Positions 43,331-57,868 of a DNA stretch of 64,000 bases are shown piece by piece (position 1 is the stretch's first letter; each line of letters opens with the position of its first letter). Position numbers and translations under genes: made by a program. The notes beneath the pieces were generated by a model. It was not told where the DNA came from and ran no database searches. It saw only the letters and a list, made by a program, of their open reading frames with translations. The stretch spans positions 39,804,287 through 39,868,286 of the forward strand of contig NC_065532.1 in the NCBI RefSeq assembly GCF_020184175.1, in the 5' to 3' direction. The DNA comes from Aphis gossypii. Its lineage: Eukaryota; Arthropoda; Insecta; Hemiptera; Aphididae.

Positions 43331-45385
43331 ATACAATAATATTATATCTACGGAATAAATTATATACACACACACAACGAGTTCGACCGAATATTATATA
43401 TATTTATGTTTTATTAATATCGTATATCATTATACATCATACATCGTTATTATGTATGCCTATGGTTCGTTTTTTTTTTGTGTATAGTTTTATTTATATT
43501 TCATATAATTTTTCCAATGTAAAATTAATTTCGTAATTCTCGCACATATGCCGTGTATTATATTATACGCTATGGCGGCGGTAAATCAAGAGAGAATATA
43601 ATATAATACAGTATATATCATACCTGCAATGTGTGCGCGTAGTAATAGTGCGCGTATTACCGTATAGGTGGAATGTCGTATTGAATTTATCGGCATGGAA
43701 AATGATTTAGACACTTATATGTTCCTATAATGGGGGATATAAATAAATATAAAAAAAATCGAAACGCTGTTCCGCGATCAACGGGCCTTCACGATGTACT
43801 AGTTTTACTCGGTAGAACTTTATGGAGATTCAACAGACAGACATCTTACCGACAGTCGTCATTATGTATATACTTATTTATATTATTAGTAGACATTTAT
43901 ATATTATTTACTATCGCTAATGGTGTCATGAGTTTTTTTTTTTTAATTAAATTTATAGTGTTTGTATGATAAAATATATACTTATATGTGCTCAATACCT
44001 ATGGGCTATGACTGATTTCATAACGTCGCGTGTCATAATAAATAGTTGATCATGTTTGAAACATGTTGGAATAATATATATTATCACATTGTATCAAAAA
44101 TTCTTTCTATCAACACAAATTGTTAGTTTGATTTTAATTTTATGTTTTTGTTTGAAATTTAATCTATGATGATCTATCCGTTATTTCGACGTATAATTAT
44201 ATATCTGTTCCGAAGATAAATTTGTTTTTACTACTTTTATAGCTGTGTGCATAGTGCATATATTATGTATTTATGTACTATAATGTAATAAATATTATAA
44301 TGCGTATTATTTATACACATTTTCAACTCGCGATCAGTATTGTTCTATATTTTAGGTGTCCGTAATTCAATTGATCACTATAATATATACAGTGTATATT
44401 ATATACACATGTTATACGTATATAATGTAATTTCGTTTCCTTTTATTTGTACCTGATGAAAAAGAATAATAAATAATAATAATAATAATAGTAATAATGA
44501 TGATGATAAAAATACCGACTTTCAGGCTACTGGGTACTTTATATTTAATAAACGCAGCGTATACGCGTTCACTATACGTGACTCCACGTCACATAAGCCC
44601 GAGGCCGCGTCACTGTATATAATATATATATATATTATATATATACTATACGTCCTGGCCGTGTGTCCTCTCATTCTATCTCACTCTATCTGTCATCATA
44701 TATGAACGACTAGGAATTCTGCCTGTGCCGCCGCCGCCGCCGTTCCAGTGGAAATTTGTCCTGCGGAAAGGAAAAAAAAAATTCCTCTGTAGCGCCGTCG
44801 TCGCGCGTCCGTCACACGTTTGATGCTTACCTTACGTGTGGAATAAGTGACGAACGAACAGAATGTTCAAGTTTTTTTTTCAATTTCAAAAATTTAGATT
44901 TACACCAAATTCCCAAATATCCACGACGTGCATCTTAAAATCGATCTATATATATCCATTATGTTTTTTTTTAAATAAGTATATAATATAATTTATAATA
45001 TTTTATAGTCTTTTGGTAGCATCGTAGCATCGTAACTACGTAATAATTTTATACTATTATACGAATCTTGATGATTTTATACATTCTTTATCGCTGTCAC
45101 TTTTGCATTCGGGCATAATAGTTTAAACCAAAATCGAATATGTATCTTTTTTGGTTTGCTTGGAAAAAAGAAGGGAATGATTTTAGTCGAAAAATGTGCT
45201 AAAATAGTAATTATCAATTTATCATATTTACTTAATTTTGAATTAATAAATAGACATAGTGCGTACGTAAAGTTATAACTGCAATACTTTCAAGCTACGT
45301 GCGGGTTAATATTTTTATCGTGCCCAGTTTTATTTTTTACCAAACGTGATCAAATTTGATGAATCATCCAAAATTAAGAGTTATA

Positions 45386-45400
45386 ATGACGTAGCGTCAT
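45386..45400. promoter_or_regulatory. 15-bp palindrome of two ATGACG half-sites
   Basis: ATGACG and CGTCAT are separated by TAG. The half-sites resemble CREB/ATF-type bZIP half-sites with unusual spacing. The neighbourhood (45350-45430) also has TTGATGAATCA and GCAAATGCAT motifs and little simple repeat, suggesting a compact candidate regulatory element. Function is inference. Confidence 0.3.
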
Positions 45401-48400
45401 GCTTGTGATCGCAAATGCATTTACGATGGAATTTATGTTATGATAATTTCTTAATTGTTTAATCTTTTCAATTATCATATCCGTTTTACACTTAGCTTCA
45501 TGTACTTAAAAACAGTTTATTAACTAATGAAAATATATTATTTATTTTATTTAAAATAATTTGCATAGGATATTAATCAAACTTCATAGTACACAATAAC
45601 ACTATATACAAAATTGACGAAAAATATTATTAAAATAAAAGTGTTTGTTATATAAATTGTTATTTACTAACATTTTCATCATACACTGCCCCAGTGAGTT
45701 TAATAAATATGTAAATATAAAAAGTCATGTAAAATTCTAATTATTATTATTTGAGGTCATTATTATGACAACCGAAAACTCGAATGGCGTAACTTTAAAA
45801 TTTGTTTCATATACAATATAAAGAAAAAAAGAAAATTTTAAAAAGTTTATGACATATTTTGCATTGCTTATTTAATATAATGATCATTTTATCATTAATT
45901 AAAATAATTGAATTACGCATACATTGTATACTAATTAATAAATATAAATATATTTAGGAATAAATTAAACTTACAAGAATTTATTTAATTGGACGAACGA
46001 TTAAAAAATAAAGTACTACCTATATCTAAGTATTATACTTATATAGTTACTAATTATTATATAAGACGGAGCAGGTCGCACGATTTTCAGGATATTTTGT
46101 TTAATCAACGACTCGACAGTCGACGGTTATCATTTAGATCACATACTCGTATTTCACGACGGGAATATTATGATTATTATTTCGTAGTTTACCTTAATCG
46201 TATTATCGCGACCTAATAATAATACATTTAGATTATTATATAGGTATTAACGTTAGGTTTATATAGTATGCACATTGCACATATATATTATATAGTTTTA
46301 GGCCATGATATCGTTTTAGTATCTCAGTGCGTAACACCGGTAGACGACCGCCACTGACGGGCGTCTCGTACCTGCCCAATAATGGTCGTTATCAATCATA
46401 ATGATATTATACCTATATACAACTTTGGTGTGCGTGTATATATATTATTAGTATATTATATGTATATACGTCGTATTTCGGAAACCGGTAGCCCGGGCAC
46501 GTGGGGAAACGATCGGCGCGCGAGACGACTATAATAATAAGAGACGACGTCCATTAACACACGCGTGCGCGTGTTCTCTCTCACTATGTCTCTTTCTCGT
46601 TTACCTCTCACCTTCCTCTCTCTCTCTCTCGGAGTCATGAATGGGAAGTATAAAAAAAAAAATTTATAATAATAAATAAATATACACACTAGCCGAAGAG
46701 CGTATCCCGCGAAAGGTAGGAAACGAAATCGTGTAGGAGGACCAACACTGTACCTATAATAGCTATACACATATACATTACATTATACCTATACGTTACA
46801 TCGAAGACGACGACGACGATAATAATAATTATTGTCGGGGCGACCCCGTAGTCGTCGGGTGACTCTCTTCGAGACAATAGAGTAATAGACCGTTACAGAG
46901 AAGAAAAAATAATATTATTATTATAATATTATGTCTCGCGTGATTTTTCGGAGGGGAACGAGGGGCACCGCCCGACGGCGATGCTCTATTATTATTATAG
47001 CGCGAACACCGTTGCCAAACTTCGGACTCGAGACCGTTCGCGGGCTGTCGCGTGCGCGTGAATCGAGCTGTGTATATTATAGGTAACATTATGTATCCCA
47101 CCTCTGACGAGTCCCGAGCACAATAATATTATTGTTATTATTATTCCTCGCAGAAATATCATTATCTTCACATCCGTGTAGGTAATGGTCGTGGGTATAC
47201 GCGAATGAAACAAAATATATAAGAAATAGACGATCAGTGTGTATAATATTGATAGGTAACTCTTACTGTCATTAACCGTACAACACTGCAACATAAAACA
47301 ATATACTGTATGTGACCGGCAATAGTGCGCATTTTATTTTACACACGCTGTATAATATAATAATATGTATAGCCAGCGATTTGTCGTACCTATGTGGTTA
47401 ATGGTTACTGTTCGGTGGCACCGAACTCTATACCTGCCCCAGAATATTGCACTCGTTATATAAGCGAATTAACATTTTAATTAATGGACACACCGGTGTG
47501 TTCGGGATAGTCTATATATACTAATCATGTAAAATAATAAAAATAATAATTTGTGCACTTTGTGTTTTACCATCGAGTAATATCAATTATGACCTATTTG
47601 TGTTTGCTATGTACTGTCCAATGGAATGTATACTGTCGAAATGATTTGTTCTATAATATGAGTTCGATAGTAAGACGGATGCAAATATTGACTTTTTGGT
47701 CAACAACTTTGTATTCCAAACACTGCAGTGTGATTAGTGGAACCAATGTTGTACTTTGGCATTCTCTCCTCACTAATTCATTTTATATAAAACAAAAATA
47801 ATACTAGTCAAATATCTAATAGGCTGTTATTATTTTCATTTATATTTTTTAAATTTTAAAATCCTAATGCTATCCAAACTAAAATCTCGTCCAGTTTCCT
47901 GCGAAATGAATGATTTGCTATGTCACATTTGTGAAAGACAAATATAATAATAACAAACTTTGAGTGACGTGACGCATTCTTAATTAATTTAAATAATAAA
48001 AAATAATTTAGTGTTTATTTAATATTAAAGTATTTTTTATAACTACGTCATTCGTTTTATAGAATTTATATAATAATATATATAGGCTTTTATAATATGA
48101 ATTTCGACGGCACATATTTTCCTTGATGTATTTAACCACATGGGCACTAATTTCCTTTTAAGTACAAAACGAGGTTACAAAATTGTTCGTTTAATAAAAA
48201 TTAATGCCATGAAGAGTTACGTCTATTTTTTCAAGGGCAGTCGAAAATCGGCTTCCGTTGCGTAAAATATTATAAATAATAATAAATAATAAGGTATTTT
48301 CTAACTTCTGTCAGCGACTCTTAGCATATTAATTGACATTTATTTTCATAAAAATTCAATCATAGAGCTATAAATTTTAAATTTAAAGTTAATTTCAAAA

Positions 48401-51400
48401 TATATTTTTTAATAGACTAAATATACTTTTATAAGTTTTTCTCATAAAAACACGATTTAATTTAATTAATCATAATACTAAGCTACACATTCAACTATTT
48501 ATGTTAATAAGTGTTTTTCTTTTATAATTTTTAAATGTTAATGAGTTTAGTTTAATTAAATTTAACAAAAATAAACTTACATGTTATTTTTTTTTTTAGC
48601 TGTATTCATTTAAAAGGAATGTAGGTATAATATTTTAAAATATTAGTTATATAACTCATAACTCTTGACTTATAATGATATGTATTTATGTATATATTTT
48701 TGAAATTATTATTCTTATAAGAGTATGGGACGAGCATAGCCATTAATTTTTTTACTAATCACTTTTAGAAATTATTATAATTAAAATATTTACATTAATT
48801 TAAATAATTTATACACTTGAAATAATTATTTCTCCCTTAAATATATTGCTGATGTAGTAATGTCGATCCATTTTCGATATTCTAAAAGCTATTTTCAAAT
48901 ATTATTTAAATTTGAAATTATTACATTATTAGTATCATATATTCTTCCTCTACACAAAGTCTTTAATATTATTTGTACTATAGCACCCGCGTGCACCAAC
49001 TATTATTAGATACCATCTTATCATTGATCAAAATACATATACCTATATAGTAAACATTTTACTGTATCATATTTGTATGTATAAACTAAATTAAGAGTAG
49101 AAAAAGACGATATTAATACGTTACCAATAAAATATAGTGAAATAGTGAACGGAAACCAATCATTATTTTTGATTAAATATTGAATAAAGATTGATTTTAC
49201 TGTTGTACGTCGGCAGTAGACTCGTTAGTCGTTACATGGTCACACGGATAATTATTAACGTTATTCCTGACGAGGTATGACGTTGTTGTTGCCATGGAAT
49301 TTTTTGCTATAACGTGGTTTAGCGGTTATATACTTATACGATATGCGTCTCATTTACATAAAAAGTGCGAATTCGTATATATTTAATATTATACATAAAT
49401 AAAAATCGGTTAGACATATCATATACATATTATAAACTCAAATGCGCGTATTATATTATTCTAATATTATTCTAATCGTGTATATGTATAGGGACGAAAT
49501 TCGTAAACTCGATGCAACATACCTACACATTTATTAAAAAAAATAGAATTATAATATGTCTTATAATATTAATGACGTGTATAGTAAACGTACCGATGAA
49601 TTAAGATTAAATGTTATGCGCGTGCGCGCATTCATAAATTTGCATGTAATTGTACGTGCTTCGTGTGTGTAAATAATATTAATGAATTCGACGGACTAAA
49701 GACGCGCGTCTAGTTCAATAATAATAATAATAATTAATAATTATATTATTATACTACCTATTTTATTCTTATACCAGACTGAACTTCAGTCTTTTACTGC
49801 AGCGTACGTGGAAGGGGTGACGGAGCTGTTTAAATGTGTGGCGACCGTTGATACGTGATATTAATAATCTATTATGTTTCTTTGCGAGAAACACTGTGTA
49901 GAAAAAAATGATTGCGAATATTATATTTTTATAACAAATCGAATCGAAAATTATCGATAGAAGCCGACAAACCAACGTGGCACACGCTATACGTGGGCGT
50001 AGTGCACGGCTGTTATATCGGGTGTTCGTCGCCGTTGCGTCTGCCCATCAAAGAATCGCGCAACGTTAATACCAAAATACTGTTCTATCCAACATACATA
50101 TTATTATAAAGATACGATCGGATCAAAGTTACTTAACCTTTTCAAAATACAATAAGGTTCCAAACCACATTCGGCGTTTCGTATATCGTCGTCCGCATTG
50201 TAATTACATCGGGTTGAGACGCACCACATAAATACAGTATTTATGTATTATTATGATTATCGTAATCTCGAAACGTTTATTTTATTGAAATCGCAAATAT
50301 ACCTGTATAATATGTATACGCGGACTGGTATGATGTAACGAAAAAGGTATTACGAAATGAGAAAATTCCAGCTAATATACAAGTGTACCCGAGATAATTA
50401 TTTGTATAGGTATATTATGGTATTATGAAATCCAGCAACGTATACGCGTACAATTTATAATATTATAATATGTTAATAAACGTAAATTTTAATGAGAAAT
50501 TAATTCATGATTTGTGTTATAACGTAAAAGATTGTCATGAAAATGTATAATTAAGTCGAATTTTAAAAGGAAAATGTATTAAGGTATACTTCTATAATAC
50601 AAACATTATGTTTTATGTATAGTCTATATATAGATATTTGATATATATAAATAATCAACTATAAAATGTATTATGTATATACGCGCCTGGTGTGTCAAGT
50701 ATATATATTATGATATTATGTCTTCTAAAACTGAAAAAAAGAAACAGATCAAAATTATTCAACTCTGAATATATTTTTTCAGATTTCTCTCGCGTACAAT
50801 AGGGGTTGACTACTTATAATCTTGTCATGTCCCGTCGTCCACGCCTCTTCAATCTCTTTTCCTTCGTTTTAATCGATGCCACTCCCAAATCGTGTCTCAT
50901 TTTTCACCGTAGGTACTTCCTTGTCGCTCCGCATCTATACGCGCGTGTATATAAAAGCATAATATAATAAACTCATTTCCGGTGCGTCTCCTAACCATTC
51001 AATCGGTTTTCGTTATTTTTATCCGCATTATAATATTATATGGGTTTTATTTTTTTTTTACATATATTATATACCAAAGACAATTTCTCGAGCGTGTATT
51101 ATAGGCACATATACGCACTTACACACAACTCTTCGTCGACTGACGCGCGCACCGCAATCACCATAATATAATATGGGTACCTCTACATAATATCGGCCGG
51201 TCGAACGTGACATTTATCAAAGCGTTATTTATCTTATTTTTTTTTCTCCCTTTTATTTCGCCCAGTATCCGATGCATATCGCGTAGTAGTCGAGCGCGTT
51301 CGCGCGCGCTTGTGTGTGTATAGTATAGACGACAAATAAACGCCGCCGCCGACCTTCGGCAAATTTAAATATTGTTCGGCACACGGCAGAGAGAGAGACA

Positions 51401-53819
51401 ATCGGGCATCTGCAGCGCGCAACGATTTATTGGCATTGGCTGGCATAAAGGAAACTCCCCGCTCGCATTCCGACCAGTATCGATCCCAGAAGTCGTCGCA
51501 TGCACATAAGAAGAGAAACGGAGGAGAAAAAATGTGTACACGTGTGTATGTGTGTGTGTGTGTACTATGTGTGCGAGTGTGTATAAAAATAAATAAAATG
51601 AAAAAAAAAACAACAGAAAAAAAAAAGAATCAGCAATACCGACTCCCGGGATTGAAGACCGAATACCGCGTCTCGTCGTCGTCGTTGCAGCGTGGAGACT
51701 TCAACGGTCGTATACAAAAGTGACTAGGATTTTTTTCCTCTTTTTTTTTTTTTATTATTATTATTTTATTCTTCTCCTATATACTCTCCTCCGCCGTCCA
51801 CATGTTTCCATTGCGTCCCGATCTGGCGCGCGGACGGACAGATCGCAATAAATTTAATTATGCCAAACGCAGGGAGAAGGAATATAATACGACGGTTTTT
51901 AACTCATCTTGACTCTCCGAAATAGAATTATTATGCAATATGCTGTGGATTTTTTTTTTGCATTCGTCTTGACTACGATGCCGAAACGGGTTCACAAAAT
52001 TTCAGAATGACGTTGACCGAAAAAAAAAATAAACACACATTGATTTATAACATAATTTCCGCTTCCTCGACGTGTGTTAGAGTGTGCGTTTGGTGTGTAT
52101 ATGTGTTTTTTTTTTTTATTGTCCTATTTAATCTGTAATTCAGATTATATTTAATATGACCGAAATGGAATTAATCGCTGTTACAAAAGCCATTTGGCTT
52201 TCATGTCGCGTGAAATCGTGCAGAGAATCGATTAGAGACCCCAATATATAGTGACATGTGCTTTTTTAATTAGTCATTTATTCCGATGTAATTAAACCGA
52301 TAAGTTACACCGGCATAATCGAATGTGACCTTTTTTTTCTCGCAAATAGCTCAGTAAATAGACAATCAGTTTTATTAATGGTGCACATAAGAAACCCAAC
52401 AGTGTCTGTTATATTATATAGGTGCGTACTAGGCTGTTCGATGGTTCAAAACGATATAGAAACGAAAATCACCATTGATACCTATTTAAATGCGAAATAA
52501 TTATAATGTACTGTTCTACCGGTATATTTTTACTGCCACGTATATATTATGTATATTCAATAATGTGAGAAATGCTAAATTAGATACTTTATTATTAGAA
52601 TAAATCATATAATAGTCTCATTATTTTAAAAAAATAGGTATAATAATTTATGCACCGCATATAATTCATATTATAGCAAATATAGGTACACTCTCATATA
52701 GAGTGTATACGTGTATTATCATCAAATTATAGAATTTTATAGTGAAATTGATTTTTGTAACATAATTGAGATTTAGGTATATATTTTTATTAAATACAAG
52801 TTCTTATCGCTGTTTTATCAATATGATTACATAATGAACTGAGATATAACAGTGTATAATATACTCTATTCAAGACCGGATAACAATTTTTTCGAAGCTG
52901 TTAAATTAATTCTAGTGAATTATACAATTTTCAAGTTAACAAAACTGTTATATATATTTTACCAACTGAATTAAAATAATATATATAAGTTTTCAGATTC
53001 AGTATATATTATATAGATTTATAAACGCATTATATCAAATATTCAAACACACATTATATTATATAACATTGCGTTTTTAATATATAGGTATATGATTTGT
53101 TGGAAATAAATTTGTAGTTTTATCAGTTTATTATTACAATATGATTTTTTCACTTGAATACATACCATTATTATAGCTGTATATGGTATAAGCACGGAAA
53201 GCACACATTCCATTTAAATATTTTCATCAAATTTGAGTTTGGTTTTCTTTCACTTAGCATAAATAAATAAATTATAAAATTATATCATCGTGAAGCTAAT
53301 TCACCGAACAAGTATATAATATTTTCATGGGTCACTTGGGTTTTTAGGGTGAAAATGATCGATACAGTTTCAACGAGACTCGTTATAACGGGAAACGATC
53401 TACGCATAAAATAGCCATATAGGCCGACTACGCCCAACGGGATCTCCCCTCACAGTTCAATATCCGGTAATAGGACCCATGACCGACCGAAAGACGTCGT
53501 TTAATTGCGACAGAGGTAGTACAAAAATTAATGACAAACACCTGTATACATATATAAGTAACCAATATTAAAGAGGAAATTGAAGTGTGCGCTGTTAATA
53601 AAACCACGAATAATATAAACATATCTCGCGTATACCTTACGCATGTATAGTAGCAGTAGTACTATAATGTATGAGTAGCTGCCGTGGTATACTTGTTAAA
53701 TTTATTACTTAATATTCGAATTCGTTTCTAGGTATATATTTATAATAAGGTGGGAATTGATCGCTAGATATTTTTTAAATAAATAAAAGTATATAATAAA
53801 GAAGTGGTCTACGATGTGT

Positions 53820-53990
53820 AAGCCTGCGCGGATGTTATTATGTAGAGCTGCAGACCGTTAACGGTAGTACTCTGTTGAGAGGACGGTAAGGGGGAAGCCC
53901 TCAGGCGCACCTTTTTGGGTCCGTGAGTCATGACGCACCTGCGATAATTACTAATCGTACCGTCGTCCGCATTCTGACCATCTCATAGAC
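53820..53990. promoter_or_regulatory. Compact GC-rich element with an AP-1 site and E-box
   Basis: An isolated GC-richer stretch of about 170 bp in AT-rich DNA contains TGAGTCA (53924-53930, perfect AP-1 heptamer) overlapping the palindrome GTCATGAC (53927-53934), then CACCTG (53936-53941), an E-box. Clustering of three motifs in 18 bp makes it a reasonable enhancer candidate. No coding frame is supported. Confidence 0.3.
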
Positions 53991-54356
53991 CATAGTATGT
54001 ATATGATATTATGCAAACTGCATTGGTCATCGCGACTTAAGAGGAGGCAACTTAGATTTCCGTTTTTGAATATACATGCAAGTGACGTTGAAAATGCAGC
54101 GAAACGTAGATTAACAGATTATAATCAAAACCATACGAATTTTTTGAATTCTTAAACTAAAACACGTAATAGAATAATATTCGTTAAATATCTAATCAAA
54201 TTATAACATTTTATGCGTGGAACACGAAAATATAATGTAATACAATATATAGTACCTACAATCTTATCTGTAAATGTACCTACTTAATATGTATTAGATA
54301 CCTATAGCTATTTAATATAATTGTTACAGTCTCGTGGCTTCAAAGGTTAAAACATA

Positions 54357-55215
54357 TACAGAGTGGTTCACCAAACATGTTACCCCATTTTTCTTCAATA
54401 TTGAAGTTATTCAATTACATTTTTTGGAATTTTCTAACATATTACTCAAGGTCATATTTTAAAATTCTTAAGACTTTTTATATTACTTAAGAAATTTCTT
54501 GTGGAGTTCAAAATGTAAAATGAAAATACATTAGGTACTACTGTAAATTATTTAGGAAATCATTTTCCTGAAAATGTTAACGAATTAAAATCAAAATTTG
54601 AATAAGTATTTTTTGAGTTATTTAACTTTGGCTACATACGTACATTAATACTAATATCTTTATAAATACTAGATAGTATCTATATATTAAGTCTGAAATA
54701 GTGGAAATAACTCAAAACAAATTGACAAAAAAAAAAGTCAAATGTCTTTTATTTTTAAATTAGGTAATTATTAAATAAAAATATTAAGTATATAAATAAA
54801 TAAATATCATATTATGTTGCAATATCTATATATGCATGACCTGTTAAAACAATTAAAATTTATAAAAATCATAAACATTATTTTAAATCAAAAATTAAAT
54901 TAAAATAACAAAAGTTGAGCGTTTGATCCACAATGATTATTATTATCATAATACCTAATGTAATACCCTGACATAATTCACTATTATTGGTAACAAATCC
55001 TTAAAATTAAAATTGTTGTCTTTCTGCGTAGGTACCTTTAAATTTATAATTTTGTCGTTTTTTACCGATTATCTATTAAGTAGAATAAAAGAATTTTAAG
55101 AATTTGAAAATATGGTCCTTTAAACACATGTTAAATACTTCAAAAATCAGAATTTGAACAAAATCATTATTAAATGACGAAAAAGGGGGTGAGTCTAAAC
55201 GGTGTATCATCCTAC
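54357..55215. mobile_element. Decayed non-autonomous DNA transposon with about 40-bp inverted ends
   Basis: The left end (54359-54398) contains GTGGTTCACCAAACATG then TACCCC and TTTTTC. The reverse complement of the right end (about 55175-55214) reads ATGATACACC, then CACCCCC and CTTTTTC in the same order and spacing. CACC, CCCC, TTTTTC and CA align, but many positions differ, so the element is old. ACATA occurs immediately outside both ends (54352-54356 and 55216-55220) and may be the target duplication. The roughly 860-bp interior is AT-rich without a transposase frame. Superfamily is not assigned. Confidence 0.5.
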
Positions 55216-57747
55216 ACATAACTTTAACTCGAGGACGTCCAATAATTCCTTCTGCGATAATACATTTTAATATATATGATAAATTATGCGCGATTACGTC
55301 GTCGCGGTTGTCATGTGTTATCGGTGGCGAGAAATGCCCATAAGATTAGAGGATTATTAATTACCGCGTACCCGCGCGATAACAATAAATAGACGTTTTA
55401 TCGTTATGGTTCAGTCTACGCGATGTTGCGTAAATGACGCAGTCACACGCTATCAATAATTTTTTATACTTTATCGGTGATGATTATTTGTGTTTGTATT
55501 ACGTTGTATGTACTATTATTATAGCATTATTGAAATGTATGAGTGTACATAGTTATTTTCCCCCTGGTGCTACCCCGCCGACCACCGTCGTTCCCTGCAG
55601 CGAATTCATTCGTACACGTTCATCAGTTCAGGTTTACGCGAATCCGAACGACGACCGTAGAACGATTATTTTATTATAATTTTTATTGAATTATTTTCAT
55701 CCGCGGCGACGTCATAATGTACTTACACCTGGTAAAATAGAAGTCCGTCAACGTTTTACGATAAATATGGAAAAAAAAATAGAGCCGGTTAATTTCCGAT
55801 AGTCGTACGCGAGTCTTCCACTTCGAGAAGACGTCCTTGTCGAAAGATTTTTTTTCTCTCCTTTTAATCGTCTTCTGTGCGCGCGATCGTACCTATATAG
55901 TAAAAATTCTTTCATGTCGACAAATTTGATCCGGACTCTTCTACATCACCTTGATTCCCCTTCACTGCATAATACCGCCGCCGCCGACCTTCTACATTTA
56001 TATATAATATGTATACATATACATACATTTCACACACACTTACATAAACACTCACATTATCTTGATGAGACTAATTTCACAACTAATGCAAATACTAAGC
56101 ATCTGATAACAGGTGTTGAAAAATCAAGCTCATAGTGCGGTATTTCCCGGGTGTCTATATATTATATAAATGCGCTAAAATTAAGAATTATTTAAGCTAT
56201 TAACTTATTAACTTATTAACGGTTGACCCGCCGGTTAATTATTAATAGTAATAATAATAATAATTAAGAAATTGAAATAAATTATATGAATTGTTTTTAC
56301 ATTTTTTATGCGTGCAAAATATGTGCTGTGTACACACACTGCGCATATATACCTACCAATGTATAATAATAATATGTTCTATGCATATTATTATATAAAC
56401 TGGTTTGCAATACTTAATTATTATTGTTATTATTATTATTTGCAGTGCTATTTTAATGGCGCAATTGTCAAGATGGTTTCCCACATTCTCGACAACGTAT
56501 AGTTGTTTATGACGGTCATTAGACTGCAGCTATATTAACGGGTCAGATTTTTCACCGCTCAACGTCCCTTTGCGGACGATGATCTAAACACCATATTACA
56601 CACAATAATTTTTTCCATATGATATACCTATATATTCACTATCACACTTTTTCGTGCCTGCTCGGCTAGTGATGGCTATTATATTTTATTAGGTATATAT
56701 ATATTATATATACTCGGACACGAGGGTTGTCATTATTCGACTTTCTTCTATGGGAAAAACAGAACAGATCTTCCGTTATTATGTCTCATTTCCCTTCGGC
56801 CACCGCCGTAATACACGCATACATTTTCGAGTCTTAACCGCAATTAACAACAGCTAGGGGGGCGTCTATAATATGTACACAGACCGCCACACATTAATAA
56901 TAAATTAGAAACCGGCGAGCTACTTTTTTCATGTTCATTTTCGCAATTGCTCCTCATCGCCGCCGCGTGTGAGAACTTTTATACGCACGCAGGAAACGCA
57001 CTGGCTGTTTCAATCGTGTATAATATATACATCGTCACATAAGCCACTGTTGCATCGGTATATAATAATATGATATGTAATAACTGTATTTGGTTGGAGA
57101 AATTGCGCACACCGGGGTCAACATATGTCTATTCAAAAAAACATTATTTTTATAAAAAAAAAATATATATATATATATAACACAGTGGTCCAGGGATATA
57201 AAAGACACAAGAAATGCAAACAGATATTTTAAGTATAATTATAATGTAATCTACAATGCGCAATTGCAATATTTATTGATTGTTAAATTATGCTATTTTC
57301 TTTAAAAACGAATCAATCCGGAGTATATGTGTACCATATAAAGATTAAGTGGGAATAAAAACAATAATAAACTTCAACTCTAAATACAAAATATTGCCAT
57401 AACAATATTTTCATACTGATATGGTTTGTTCAAAAAAAAAAATACGATACGTACAAACACGTACCGACATGATAATGTATATTATTTTGTCTCACAATTT
57501 TTCATTTTAAAATTAAGTACACGATTTATCAAATATATGATAAATTATATATACTATTTCATTTATCAAAACAATTCATTAGAATACAGATGATGTCAAC
57601 TCAACGCTCAGTATGGAACTTTAACCTTGGAGGAATATTTTGATTATTTCGAGACCTATTTATTTAGCATATTTTAAAATAGCAAGCCCCTCTCACCGTT
57701 ATTTATTATATTAATTGAGAACAGAAGATAAAACTAAAAACACAATT

Positions 57748-57868
57748 TATATGCAGAGCTTAAAATGTATACTAAAATATATACAAACAAAAACATTTAA
57801 TGGAAATTTAGGTCTTTGGCTGGTTACATTCTTGAGCTGCAATGTCGAACGAGAATTTAGATGGAATT
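57748..57868 (+). pseudogene. Possible relic of a hAT transposase C-terminal (dimerisation) region
   Basis: One + strand frame reads ILKYIQTKTF, then LWLVTFLSCNVEREF (57814-57858), before a stop at 57868-57870. The pattern Leu-x-Val-Thr-x-x-Leu-Ser-Cys-x-Val-Glu-Arg-x-Phe resembles the conserved hAT dimerisation motif (Pro-Val-Ser-x-x-Ser-x-Glu-Arg-x-Phe-Ser). hAT and ZMYM-type copies are abundant in aphid genomes. The frame is short and broken by stops, with no inverted ends located, so chance similarity remains possible. Confidence 0.3.
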
